Positions 35,129-44,600 of a stretch of DNA of 64,000 nucleotides are shown here, in pieces. Within the stretch, counting starts at the first letter, position 1, and every line of letters starts with the position of its first letter. The notes below the pieces were generated by a model that was given only the letters and a program-made list of their open reading frames with translations, had not been told where the DNA came from and made no database searches. Both the position numbers and the translations under genes were made by a program. The DNA comes from Hallella bergensis DSM 17361 (lineage in GTDB: Bacteria > Bacteroidota > Bacteroidia > Bacteroidales > Bacteroidaceae), in NCBI RefSeq assembly GCF_000160535.1, contig NZ_GG704781.1, positions 220,154 to 284,153 of the forward strand, written 5' to 3'.

Positions 35129-36625
35129 TCAATTGAACATTTCTACGAGTTGCTTAAAACGTTTGTGAATATCCAGTTCAGAACTTTCTCTGTAAGATTG
35201 GATGGCCGGATTGCTCAGGTCACGTTTCACAGATTCCCAACTGCCACAACTCCCAATATCAACCATATTTGTAGCAAACAAATCTTTAAGGCTGGGCAAA
35301 AGTTCTCGTGCACCCATATCAACAATATAGTTCACCAAGAATCCTGCAACAGTTGCGTCACAGCAGACAGACTGGGGAAGTGCGTCTATGGTGAAAAGAA
35401 TGAGCCGGTGATACCAGTCTATTACTTCTTCACGTCGGTCGGGATTGTGAAAGTTTACTTCCTCACCAATCTTCAATACGTTTATCTTGGCATAGGTGTA
35501 AAGTCCCTCTTCTTTCAGGTAGTCCATCAATACGTCTAACTTGTGCTGCCCTAATTTATATAATGTGGGTATTACTATCTCTGGTGCAGCGTCTCCAAAA
35601 TGATAGTCATAAAAGTCGGGAGACTGCCTGAGCAATTCCAAAACAACGTCTAAACTGGTGCTGTCGTTTCCAACCTCAGCCAACATCATGGTTGCGTTAG
35701 AAACCACCCCGGTATAATTTTCTTTAAGCTCTTGTGGAATCTCATCACAGGTCAGACCTATATAATACATGATGATATTCTCCAAGTCCTTGCGCAGCGA
35801 CTCCTTGGGTAGGGCAAGCATTTCGTCAACGACCGTATCTTTCAGAGCAAGTGCGTTTTCCGGCTTAAGCAAATCCTCAAGCACCCATTGGTTTTCCACA
35901 GTCAATATCTGTGGATAGTCCGGGTGGACATAAGTATATTTCATATCCGACCCATAAGATTTGATCATGGGACTGTCGCTGAAATCCGTGTCGAATGATG
36001 TCATTTCGTCGACATCATCAAAAAAATCGGGGTCGTTCTCGTCATATTCGTCTTCATCATCTTCTGCACGGATAATGACCTCGAAGTTGTCGCCCAAATT
36101 CTTTTTCAGCGTGGGCACATATTTGTTGGCTTCTGATTTGCTGCTGGCGATAAGTAAATGTTTGCCGTCTTTTCCAAAGTCGTATTCAATGAGCGGCACA
36201 TCGTCCGTATCTTCTTCCAAAAGATATTGAGCAAGTGTAAAGCCGGGGTGGGGATTGATACCGCCCTCTTCCGCAAAGGCTATGGCACCATAAATCCAGT
36301 TGTGTGCTTCTTCATAACTACATTCCCTGGTTCTCGTTGTGGCAAACCTCTCCTTTAAGTGCTCAAATTCATATTCCTCCATACGGAGCATATAGAAGGC
36401 ATCCTTGACACCAAGACAAAATATATCCACAAGGAATACGCCCACGCTTACCTTGCCGTGCTTGTGCATGCGAGTCACAATGACATTACCTTCACCACAG
36501 GTCTCGATATCTTCACTAATATAGCATTTGCCTATCGCTAATGACCGAGCCTTCTCTTTCAGATATTTTGCGGGGGACAGAGACGGCATTTGTGTTGCCC
36601 CATTTTTCTTTTTCTTCTTTGACAT
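35129..36625 (-). CDS. Conserved hypothetical protein, acidic, HEAT-like C-terminal half
   Basis: A 498-residue cytoplasmic protein with a Lys-rich start (MSKKKKKNG), a mixed alpha/beta N-terminal half (for example VSVGVFLVDIFCLGVKDAFY), a strongly acidic linker around residues 185-215 (DDEDEYDENDPDFFDDVDE) and a helical C-terminal half whose repeats look HEAT-like. I recognise no enzyme motif. The ThiD-AraC fusion follows 10 bp downstream, so the two are probably co-transcribed, although no functional link is evident. Confidence 0.7.
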   Translation of the reverse strand: MSKKKKKNGATQMPSLSPAKYLKEKARSLAIGKCYISEDIETCGEGNVIVTRMHKHGKVSVGVFLVDIFCLGVKDAFYMLRMEEYEFEHLKERFATTRTRECSYEEAHNWIYGAIAFAEEGGINPHPGFTLAQYLLEEDTDDVPLIEYDFGKDGKHLLIASSKSEANKYVPTLKKNLGDNFEVIIRAEDDEDEYDENDPDFFDDVDEMTSFDTDFSDSPMIKSYGSDMKYTYVHPDYPQILTVENQWVLEDLLKPENALALKDTVVDEMLALPKESLRKDLENIIMYYIGLTCDEIPQELKENYTGVVSNATMMLAEVGNDSTSLDVVLELLRQSPDFYDYHFGDAAPEIVIPTLYKLGQHKLDVLMDYLKEEGLYTYAKINVLKIGEEVNFHNPDRREEVIDWYHRLILFTIDALPQSVCCDATVAGFLVNYIVDMGARELLPSLKDLFATNMVDIGSCGSWESVKRDLSNPAIQSYRESSELDIHKRFKQLVEMFN

Positions 36626-37349
36626 GATAAAAACAACGTGTTAGATGGAATCGTTAAAAAGTTGATGTAGCCAATGATTGGGCAATTCGCGATGTTCAGC
36701 AGTCTTCGTTCGACACCTCATTCATGAAATGATGGGCAAATATCGTAATTTTTTTTTAGAACCTGCAAGAAAATTACGGATATCTTGCCAAGGACCCTCT
36801 ATCTCTGGCAAGAGAAAGGATGAGCAGCTAACACCACGCGTGGGTGGTTTACAGTTGTAGGTTGTCAACGAGGTGTACAGAGGCTGATTTTGTCAAGAAA
36901 ACTATACCAAAACGGAGTCGAAAATTTTTGGCGTTCCAGAAATTGAAGAGTCCTGCCAGGATCCTAAACGCCCGATGACGGTCAGTCAAAAAAGAGACGA
37001 GAGTGCGATCAGGGTCTTGTCACACGGTGAATAAGCCTTAGTCGTGAGACGGATAAGGCTTTGCCGCCCTGCGATGAAGCTTGAATCGTGGCATGATGAG
37101 ATACCAACGGCAAGGCCTTCAGAAAACTATGAAGTGCTGATTTTTCACTCGCTCCTCTTAACTCATTGTGTTCTTAGACGTTGTAAAAAACCGGCAAATT
37201 TCGCATATTTCGCCCAATGCCTTTTCCGCTTTCAAATACGGCAAGCATTCGAGGCACTTTGTCGTGATATTTCAGAGATATTTACAGGAAGATTCAACCT
37301 GTGTGATAAAGTGAATAAACGTTATCGTCAAAAATAAAAGGCAGGGAAG
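36626..37349. other. Gene-poor stretch before the tmRNA gene
   Basis: About 720 bp with no convincing gene. Small open frames in it lack family features. Two hairpins stand out: CTTGCCA/TGGCAAG (36784-36812) and AAGCCTTA/TAAGGCTT (37033-37061), the second terminator-like. A purine-rich tract follows GTCAGTCAAAAAAGAGACGAG near 36985. It may hold a decayed gene or an unrecognised RNA. Confidence 0.4.
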
Positions 37350-37381
37350 TTTGTATTATTCAGATAAAAACACTATATTTG
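37350..37381 (+). promoter_or_regulatory. Promoter of ssrA
   Basis: TTTG (37350-37353), 20 bp, then TATATTTG (37374-37381): a perfect Bacteroidetes promoter. The predicted transcript starts about 45 nt before the mature tmRNA 5' end, leaving a leader for RNase P to remove. Confidence 0.75.
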
Positions 37382-37432
37382 CATCCCAGTCCTCTTGGCA
37401 AGCGTGCTAAGGGGGCGATATCATGAAATCTT

Positions 37433-37829
37433 GGGGTTGACTGGATTTGACAGCAGGATGAGATGGTATGTAAGCATGCGGAGCTTCGGTAGCTTGCTCC
37501 TTAATCTGAGTTATCAAAAATTTAATTGGCGAAAACAATTACGCTCTCGCTGCCTAATTGAAGAACAGTAGATTACTGGCTTAATTCCGTCACCAGGTGA
37601 TGGAACGAGACATCGCTCCGAGGATGTTGTTCCGAATCCGGAGATCAAGCGGTGCAGGTTAAATCGGAAATAGCCCGTGTAGGTCTCGATGCTCGGGTGA
37701 AATTTAGAGGCTAAGGTGATGGTTGGTGGTTCGGGTCTTGCCATTACACGAAAAACAAAGGCCGAAATAAGCATGTAGAAAGCGTATGGTTTCCCTGTTT
37801 GGACGCGGGTTCGACTCCCGCCAGCTCCA
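37433..37829 (+). ncRNA. ssrA: Transfer-messenger RNA (tmRNA)
   Basis: Rescues stalled ribosomes and tags the incomplete protein for degradation. The 5' end GGGGTTG (37433-37439) pairs with CAGCTCC (37822-37828) to form the acceptor stem; the T-arm is CGGGTTCGACTCCCG near 37806-37820, the tRNA-like hallmark. The tag reading frame is at 37528-37557 and encodes GENNYALAA followed by TAA, the Bacteroidetes tag ending in the ALAA protease signal. The CCA end is not encoded (the sequence after the discriminator A is CTA). Several paired segments between 37570 and 37720 fit the pseudoknot region. Confidence 0.95.
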
Positions 37830-37907
37830 CTACTATGTTAAGGGTTAATTTATCTTAATAGGGTAATAAAAAGTGCCGTTTACGCCCGGATGTTATACAT
37901 AAAACCT

Positions 37908-37915
37908 TATCTTTG
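37908..37915 (+). promoter_or_regulatory. -7 element of the envelope module
   Basis: TATCTTTG matches TAnnTTTG, 31 bp before the ATG at 37946. No clear -33 element is at the right spacing. Confidence 0.45.
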
Positions 37916-37945
37916 CAAAAACGGCATTATATAAGGAATACGCGT

Positions 37946-38257
37946 ATGAATCATAAAATACTTTCTGTGCTCTTACTGGTAACAGTTTTTTTAGGAGTTC
38001 CCCGAGTGGCAGATGCCACGCCGGCTATAGAAATTATTGATAATGAAATTCAAAAGATTTCCATTACAGTTAATGAGGAGTCTGTAATGCGCATTACGGG
38101 TGCAGCTGGCCAAGAACTTTCCATTTATAACATTACAGGCGTAAGGGTGATGAACTTGAAAATAGATGGAGCCGACAGGAGCTACAGCCTGAACTTACCC
38201 AAAGGTTGCTATATCGTTAAGGTGGGCAAGATGGTTCGCAAAATATCGATTAGATAA
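37946..38257 (+). CDS. Small secreted protein with sorting-domain-like C-terminus
   Basis: A 103-residue exported protein; the ATG at 37946 gives a clean signal peptide (MNHKILSVLLLVTVFLGVPRVADA), while the frame is open 11 codons upstream over the -7 element. After the signal comes one beta-sandwich-sized domain ending LSIYNITGVRVMNLKIDGA...LPKGCYIVKVGKMVRKISIR. That pattern (GxxV, LPKGxYIVKVG, basic end) resembles the type IX secretion type A sorting domain, here nearly free-standing. It lies 17 bp before the L,D-transpeptidase gene. Confidence 0.7.
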   Translation: MNHKILSVLLLVTVFLGVPRVADATPAIEIIDNEIQKISITVNEESVMRITGAAGQELSIYNITGVRVMNLKIDGADRSYSLNLPKGCYIVKVGKMVRKISIR

Positions 38258-38274
38258 GAAAAACGCCTGTAAAC

Positions 38275-39846
38275 TTGAAACCTATCCGTTGGCTGTTGGC
38301 TGTTTTTTTCATTGGAATTTGCTTTCAGTCGTGCCATGAAAAGAATATCAACGTGAATAGTCATTTGTCATTAGATGACTATAAGTCGTTGGATACAACT
38401 ATTTATCATATAAATGCTCGGAAAATACGTGAGCACATTGGTTTTTTGTGTCGGTCTGACAAGGACTCAATGGCTCCGGACTATCGTACCCGTAAGTATT
38501 ACAAGAGCAATTATTCTTTCTTGTGGATAGACCGAAAGGGGATTGACGGCAGGGCAGACAGCCTGATAGATTGTCTACAGAACATTACGAGGATAGGTTT
38601 TTCTAAAAACAAATTTCGTCTCCCTCGGATAGAGAGCGATTTGCAACGGCTTAGAAACTTGGACTTTGATGGGTCGGACAACTCCATCAATAAGGTGTTG
38701 GCACGGTTGGAATACAATCTTACCAAGGCTTATTTCCGCTATGTCTCCGGCCAGCGATTTGGTTTTATGAATCCCAAATATGTGCTCAACCACGTTGATG
38801 TGCATGAACAAAAGGAAAATACAGTCACGTACCGTACATTATATGACATTAAGACGGAGCGTGCAGGTGACAGATTTTACCGGACCGCTATGAGCATGAT
38901 TCGTGAAGACAGCATAGCCGATTTTATAAGAAAAGCGGAACCGAACGACGAAGTTTACGATAGCTTGGAGAGGCTGTTGCAGAGTCCGGGACTGTCACGC
39001 ATGCAGCGGAATAGGATCTTGGTCAATATGGAGCGGTGCAGGTGGCGAATGCAGGACAATCCGCAAAGGCATGAGAAATATGTTCTCGTGAACATCCCAT
39101 CTTTCCACCTACGGGCTGTGGACGGCGACAAGGTGCTGACGATGCGAATTGCATTTGGTTCCAACAAAAATAAAACACCCTTGATTGTCAGTGCTATCAA
39201 GCGAATGGACGTCAATCCACAATGGGTGATGCCCAAAAGTATCGTCAGGAAGAGCGTTGTGCCACAGTTAGGTAACATCAATTATTTTACACAAAACAGA
39301 TATTTCATCCGCAATCGTCAAACCGGTGAGCATGTTGATGTCAGCAGTGTGTCGCCCGAAATGCTTGAGAGCGGCGATTATTTTGTTATCCAGCGAGGTG
39401 GGGAAGGGAATGCGATGGGAAGAATTGTCTTTCGGTTTGATAATAATTTATCAATTTACTTGCACGACACCTCGTCTCGCACAATATTCGATCGTTCGGT
39501 AAGGAATGTGAGTCATGGATGCATCAGAGTGGAGAAGCCTTTTGAACTGAGCAAGTTTGTGCTTGCCAAAAAAGATGACAAGCTTGTGGATAGGATAAAT
39601 TATTCGATGCATGCAGACGTGTCGCCTGTCAATATGAAAAAAGAGGAAATGACAGAGCGGATGATGCTCGTGGCTGATACCCTGGATCGAAGTCGGCTTA
39701 TAGGTAGTGTCAATATTAAACCTATGGTTCCCATATTCATCTTATATTATACGATGTATCCTGATGCAAGTGGGAAAATCGAGACGTTCAGCGATGTCTA
39801 TGGGTACGATTCATTGATATACCAACAGTTGAGAAATTACATATAA
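38275..39846 (+). CDS. L,D-transpeptidase (YkuD domain) lipoprotein
   Basis: A 523-residue lipoprotein (lipobox FQSC, Cys20) that begins with TTG at 38275, chosen because it gives the full signal peptide. The N-terminal 300 residues are helical, as in YcbB-like L,D-transpeptidases. The catalytic YkuD motif HDTSSRTIFDRSVRNVSHGCIRVE carries His and the nucleophile Cys416. It would form 3-3 peptidoglycan cross-links or attach proteins to the wall in the periplasm. It lies 17 bp after the small secreted protein and 22 bp before an ECF sigma gene, suggesting one transcript. Confidence 0.88.
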   Translation: MKPIRWLLAVFFIGICFQSCHEKNINVNSHLSLDDYKSLDTTIYHINARKIREHIGFLCRSDKDSMAPDYRTRKYYKSNYSFLWIDRKGIDGRADSLIDCLQNITRIGFSKNKFRLPRIESDLQRLRNLDFDGSDNSINKVLARLEYNLTKAYFRYVSGQRFGFMNPKYVLNHVDVHEQKENTVTYRTLYDIKTERAGDRFYRTAMSMIREDSIADFIRKAEPNDEVYDSLERLLQSPGLSRMQRNRILVNMERCRWRMQDNPQRHEKYVLVNIPSFHLRAVDGDKVLTMRIAFGSNKNKTPLIVSAIKRMDVNPQWVMPKSIVRKSVVPQLGNINYFTQNRYFIRNRQTGEHVDVSSVSPEMLESGDYFVIQRGGEGNAMGRIVFRFDNNLSIYLHDTSSRTIFDRSVRNVSHGCIRVEKPFELSKFVLAKKDDKLVDRINYSMHADVSPVNMKKEEMTERMMLVADTLDRSRLIGSVNIKPMVPIFILYYTMYPDASGKIETFSDVYGYDSLIYQQLRNYI

Positions 39847-39868
39847 CGAAACCTCCAAGGCAAAAACA

Positions 39869-40414
39869 GTGAGAGGGTGCGACGATGATAAACTGGTCAG
39901 CATGCTGGCCGACCCACAACAGCAGCATAAGGCTTTTGCGCTCGTTGTTCATCAATATAGTGAGCAGCTATATTGGAAGATTCGTCGCATGGTACTCTCG
40001 CATGATGATGCCAATGACGTTTTGCAAAATACTTTTATCAAAGCGTGGAACAAACGGTCAACATTCCAAAATAAATCGAAGTTCTCTACTTGGCTTTTCC
40101 GCATTGCCATCAACGAATCTCTTGATTTCCTTCGGCGTCAGAAACAGGCACAGCAGGTCAGTGCCGATGATGAGGCGGTGTCTGCTAAACTTTTGGCCGA
40201 TGAGTATTTTGATGGATCTCGAGCCGAGGCCCTGCTTCAACAGGCCATCGCATCACTGCCCGATGTGCAGCGTATGGTGTTCAATCTCCGATATTACGAT
40301 GAAATGAAATATTCGGAAATGAGCCAACTTCTCGACACCAGCGAGGGGGCTTTGAAGGCGAGCTATCATTTAGCTGTTAAAAAAATTAAGGCGTATATTG
40401 AGAGAAGGGAGTGA
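39869..40414 (+). CDS. ECF-type RNA polymerase sigma-70 factor
   Basis: A 181-residue alternative sigma factor, starting with GTG at 39869. Region 2 (about 25-90) includes DDANDVLQNTFIKAWNKRSTF and STWLFRIAINESLDFLRR. Region 4 (about 125-175) includes LPDVQRMVFNLRYYDEMKYSEMSQLLDTSEGALKASYHLAVKKI. It follows the L,D-transpeptidase by 22 bp and precedes a single-TM protein that could be its anti-sigma factor. It probably directs envelope-stress or envelope-maintenance genes. Confidence 0.92.
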   Translation: MRGCDDDKLVSMLADPQQQHKAFALVVHQYSEQLYWKIRRMVLSHDDANDVLQNTFIKAWNKRSTFQNKSKFSTWLFRIAINESLDFLRRQKQAQQVSADDEAVSAKLLADEYFDGSRAEALLQQAIASLPDVQRMVFNLRYYDEMKYSEMSQLLDTSEGALKASYHLAVKKIKAYIERRE

Positions 40415-40530
40415 ATGGTGGTTAAGAATATTGAGAGAGAGAGCATTTCTTTTGTGCATTTCGAGTACAACAAGTTCATCTCAATTTAAACCTTAAGGCC
40501 TAAAGAACGTCAAATAGACAAAAGAAAGAT

Positions 40531-40917
40531 ATGGAAAGAGAAGATCAATTTTTGGTTGACAGGTTTGGTCGAGAAACTCCATTTAGGGTGCCCGACGGAT
40601 ACTTTGAAGACTTTGCTTCTCTGATGATGCAAAAGTTGCCGGAGAAAAACGAACGTGCCACCACACCACATTGGGTTGTCATGAAGACAAATCGTTGGCA
40701 TCGCTGGCGTCCGATAGCGGTTGTAGCAGCATGTGTCTGTGCAGCCGTCTTTGGAGTGGGCGTATATCTGCACAGCAATACACCAGGAGTTACTGAGTCA
40801 CACGTTCGAGTAGCAAACGGCGTTTCGCCTGTCTCATTCTCTGCGGTGGATGCCATCGCAGATTATGCCATGCTTGATGCCGAAGACATGTATGCCTATA
40901 TGGAAGATGCTGAGTAG
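40531..40917 (+). CDS. Putative anti-sigma factor, single transmembrane protein
   Basis: A 128-residue protein: a cytoplasmic N-terminus with FRVPDGYFEDFASLMMQKLPEK, a motif common in the small membrane proteins that follow ECF sigma genes in Prevotella and Bacteroides, one TM at about 59-82 (WRPIAVVAACVCAAVFGVGVYLHS), and a short periplasmic end rich in Asp and Met. It lies 116 bp after the sigma factor. The anti-sigma role is inferred from position and topology. Confidence 0.7.
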   Translation: MEREDQFLVDRFGRETPFRVPDGYFEDFASLMMQKLPEKNERATTPHWVVMKTNRWHRWRPIAVVAACVCAAVFGVGVYLHSNTPGVTESHVRVANGVSPVSFSAVDAIADYAMLDAEDMYAYMEDAE

Positions 40918-40940
40918 TTAACCATTTAATATGTAAATCC

Positions 40941-41363
40941 TTGAAAAGGTTCTTGTTTATTTTAGCCATAGCATTTGCAGCAGTACAGCTGAATGCGCAT
41001 GAGAGACATAAGTTCAATCCTGAGAAATATGAGGCTGAGCTTCAGCAATTTATTGTGACGGAAGCAGCACTCACTCCTTATGAAGCATCTGTCTTTTTTC
41101 CTGTTTATAAGGAGATGCAGGACAAGCAGCGTTTGTTGTTTAACAAGATGCGTAGCTTTCGTCATGTTGACGTAAGGGATGACAAGGCATGCTTGGAAGC
41201 TATTCAAGGCAGAGATGAAACGGAACTTAAAATTAAGAAATTGCAGCAGCAATACCATACTAAGTTTTGCAGAATTCTGCCGCCCAGTAAGGTTTTTCGG
41301 ATTATCAGGGCAGAAGAAAAGTTCCACCGCCAGGCATTTCGGCGTGCGGCCAAGCGAAGGTAA
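40941..41363 (+). CDS. Small periplasmic helical protein (Spy/LTxxQ-like)
   Basis: A 140-residue exported protein that starts with TTG at 40941 (MKRFLFILAIAFAAVQLNA signal). The mature part is highly charged and helical, with LTPYEASVFFPVYKEMQDKQ as an LTxxE-type repeat, resembling Spy/CpxP-like or periplasmic sensor proteins that accompany ECF sigma operons. It lies 23 bp after the putative anti-sigma gene. Its function is not established. Confidence 0.7.
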   Translation: MKRFLFILAIAFAAVQLNAHERHKFNPEKYEAELQQFIVTEAALTPYEASVFFPVYKEMQDKQRLLFNKMRSFRHVDVRDDKACLEAIQGRDETELKIKKLQQQYHTKFCRILPPSKVFRIIRAEEKFHRQAFRRAAKRR

Positions 41364-41551
41364 TTTATAGCTTTGCTGTTATCATGACTCTTTAATTGAC
41401 AGAGAAAAGGGCTGGGTTCCTCTGTGCGGAATTCAGTATTAGGTACAGATAAGAAGTTGTTTGGCTACGTCTGCACTTGATACTTGTGTCAGCGATTTCT
41501 TGTCATCGGAAATCTCTCTCTTAAATCATGTGGTATTTCCAAAATTATTTG

Positions 41552-41559
41552 TATTTTTG
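41552..41559 (+). promoter_or_regulatory. Possible -7 element for the xylan regulator gene
   Basis: TATTTTTG matches TAnnTTTG and lies 107 bp before the ATG at 41667. The -33 region is weak. The rest of the 303-bp gap 41364-41666 holds no gene I can support; a frame open from 41484 is an upstream extension of the regulator without a signal peptide. Confidence 0.35.
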
Positions 41560-41666
41560 CTGTCACTATCACTATCTTTCCGACTTCTTACGCTGCACAT
41601 ACGCAAAAGAGGCTTCTTTTTGAAAGCGAAGTGTTGCATGAGGAAAAAACGTTCTTGACTAAAACT

Positions 41667-44600
41667 ATGAGATACTATAAATGTTACATCTTGATGGCCT
41701 TTCTTTGGGTGGGGATGCTCTCCACACAAGCAAGGAATAACTATGTCTACTCGTCAGACAGGTTATCAAGCAGTATGATCATCAGTATTTTTCAAGACCA
41801 TCATGGCTTTCTATGGGTTGGCACAGAGTATGGGTTGAATCGTTTTGATGGATATCGATATATCAACTATCTTCATGATAGAAAAGACTCCACATCCCTT
41901 GTTGATAACACGGTTGTTTCGTTTATGAACGACAGTCAGCACAATCTTTGGATTGGTACAAACCGTGGTTTGGTGAAATTCAACTATGCATCCAATGACT
42001 TTCGAACCTATCATTTCCCTCATGGCGTGAAACCACGTGTGACGGCCATGGTGGAAAACGACCAAGGAGATATCTATATCGGCACATCCGGCTATTATGG
42101 AATATATGTTCTGAGGAAAGGCAAATCAACGATTGAGGTTGCCAAGGAGTTTGGCGTAAGGGATGAAAACTTTGTGTATTATTTATTTCAGGACGACAAG
42201 CAAAACCTTTGGAAGTGCAATCATCTGACATCTTTCGGTTATTATCAAATGCGACATGGAAAGCCTGCCGGCTTTAAGGCTTTCGAATCTTCAGTTGGCC
42301 CCATCAACAAGTTCCATCAGTTAAACGATGGGCGAATTCTCATTGTTTGCCTGTATGGCATATTGGAGTATAACTATAACACGGGCAAGCTGAAAAAGGC
42401 TGATTATGTTTTGCCTCAACTTTCAGGTAACCTTTCCATCAGGAGTTCGTATTTGGACAGTAAGGGCAACCTATATATAGGTATCAAGAGCCTTGGCCTG
42501 ATGGTTATTCCTGCGGGAAAGCAAAGAGCAGAGGTTGTCAAAGGCTCCAATGCACAAGTAGATCTAAGTCGTTCCAATGTGGTTGCCATTTTCGAGGACC
42601 GCACACAAAACCTTTGGATTGGTACTTATGATCAAGGGGCATACATTGTCAACGAGCAACAAACGGCGTTCAAGAGTTGGGAATTTTTATCCCAAAACTA
42701 TATGGTGAGCGGTAGCACGACCGCACTCGTGCCCGGTGACAATGGTGATGTTTGGTGTGCTGTGCGCAACAATGGCATCTATCATTTTGACGGTCAGGGT
42801 AATATTGTTGGCCATCCGAACTCTCCGGTAGGTACAAACTTTCTCTACCGCGACCGTCAAGGCGACTGCTGGATCAGCACAGAGAATGTGCTTTTCAGCT
42901 ATAATCCCATCACGGGAACCAGTCAGCGAAAGGCCAAGTTTGAAGGGTGGGGTATCTATGGCATCGCAGATGATGGCAAAGGCAACCTTTATGTGTCCAA
43001 CTTTGGCAAGGGGCTTTATATCTATAACAAATACACCGGACGAACCGTCAACTACAACATGAACCAAAAAGGTAGACTGGGGCATCTGTGGAACGACTGG
43101 ATAGAATCACTTATTGTTGATAGACAAGGCTTGGTGTGGATGGCCACCATGAACGGCCTCTCGTGCTTCAACCCAGCCACGGGGAGCTTCCGCCCGTGGG
43201 GATGGCTCAGCCAATTGGAGGGATTACATTGTACGCACATTTACGAGTCGGACAGACACGGTATTCTTGTGGGTACGGATGCAGGTTTATATCATTTCAA
43301 TGCCAAGACAAAACGTGTGGAAAGCTTTCCTCATTCAGAGGTGATGGAAGACAAGAAAATATGTGCCATTGTTGAGGATAAGAAGGGAGAGCTGTGGATT
43401 AGTACCAGCATGGGGATATGGGAGTACAATCCTAAGAGCAAAAAGTTTATTGCACACATGAATGGCAATGGTCTCGTGACACGCGAGTACACTCTGAATG
43501 CGGCCTTGACAACCAAGGACGGCATGATTGGCTTTGGCACAGGAGACGGGCTTACCGTCTTCTATCCTGATGTTGTGCGCAGTAGTCATGTGGAGATGGG
43601 AGATATTTATCTCACCAATTTTATCGTGGGCGACAAATATGTCGACTTCCTCTCCAACAAGTTCGAAATACCTTATTCAGAGAATTCTTTCTCCATGGAA
43701 TTCTCATTGCTCAACTTCAGGAATGCAGACAATACGAGTTTTGAGTATAGCATGAATGGAGGTAAGTGGATTTCCACTGCTGAGGGAACCAACCGCATAT
43801 TCTTTTATAGATTGAAACCCGGTAAATACACCATTCGTGTGCGTGCTGTGAACAATGGCGTCGTGTCCGAAAAGTGCAAGGTATTGACCGTGGTAGTCAA
43901 CAACCCATGGTATGCCACGTGGTGGGCCTATTTGATTTACGCCCTGATTATTGGTGGCATTATTTTCATGATTGTGCTTTATTATATGCGTCGCAAGCGT
44001 GTGGAAATGGAAGAGTCGAAGATGCGTTTCCTCATTAACGCTACCCATGACATCCGTTCTCCGCTCACGTTGATACTCGGTCCTCTGAAAAAGTTAAAAG
44101 ACAGACTGACAGACCCAGATACATTGGCCGACCTTGACATTATCGACAGGAATGCGCAACGGTTGCTGTTGTTAGTCAACCAGATATTGGACAGACGCAA
44201 GATAGACATGAAGCAGATGCACCTGCATTGTTCCGAAACCGATCTGGTAGAACTTATTATGGGCATCAAATCGCTTTTTCAGTACAATGCAACCCAGCGG
44301 GACATCACATTGCGATTGATTCATGACAGCCATCCCTACATGGTATGGATAGACAAGAACAATTTTGACAAGGTGGTTTCCAACCTACTTTCCAATGCTT
44401 TCAAGTTCACACCGGACGGAGGAGAGATAACCATTACGTTGGAAGAGGACGCCAATTCGGTCAGAATGATCGTCCAGGATAATGGTCCCGGCTTTCAAGA
44501 TGAGCATCCCGACCGATTCTTTGACAGGTTTTACCAAGGCAGTGGCACCCCTGTGTCCGTACAGCCCGGAACTGGCATAGGCCTTAATCTCTGTCGGTCA

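Noticed and set aside
36678-37337. Small open frames of 60 and 97 codons before the tmRNA
   Set aside because: No signal peptide, motif or spacing to a neighbour; composition looks non-coding.
37514-37774. 86-codon open frame on the minus strand inside the tmRNA
   Set aside because: The plus strand is a clear tmRNA with tag and tRNA-like ends.
41484-41666. Upstream 61-codon extension of the hybrid regulator
   Set aside because: The extension places a second hydrophobic stretch before the real signal peptide and covers the likely -7 element.
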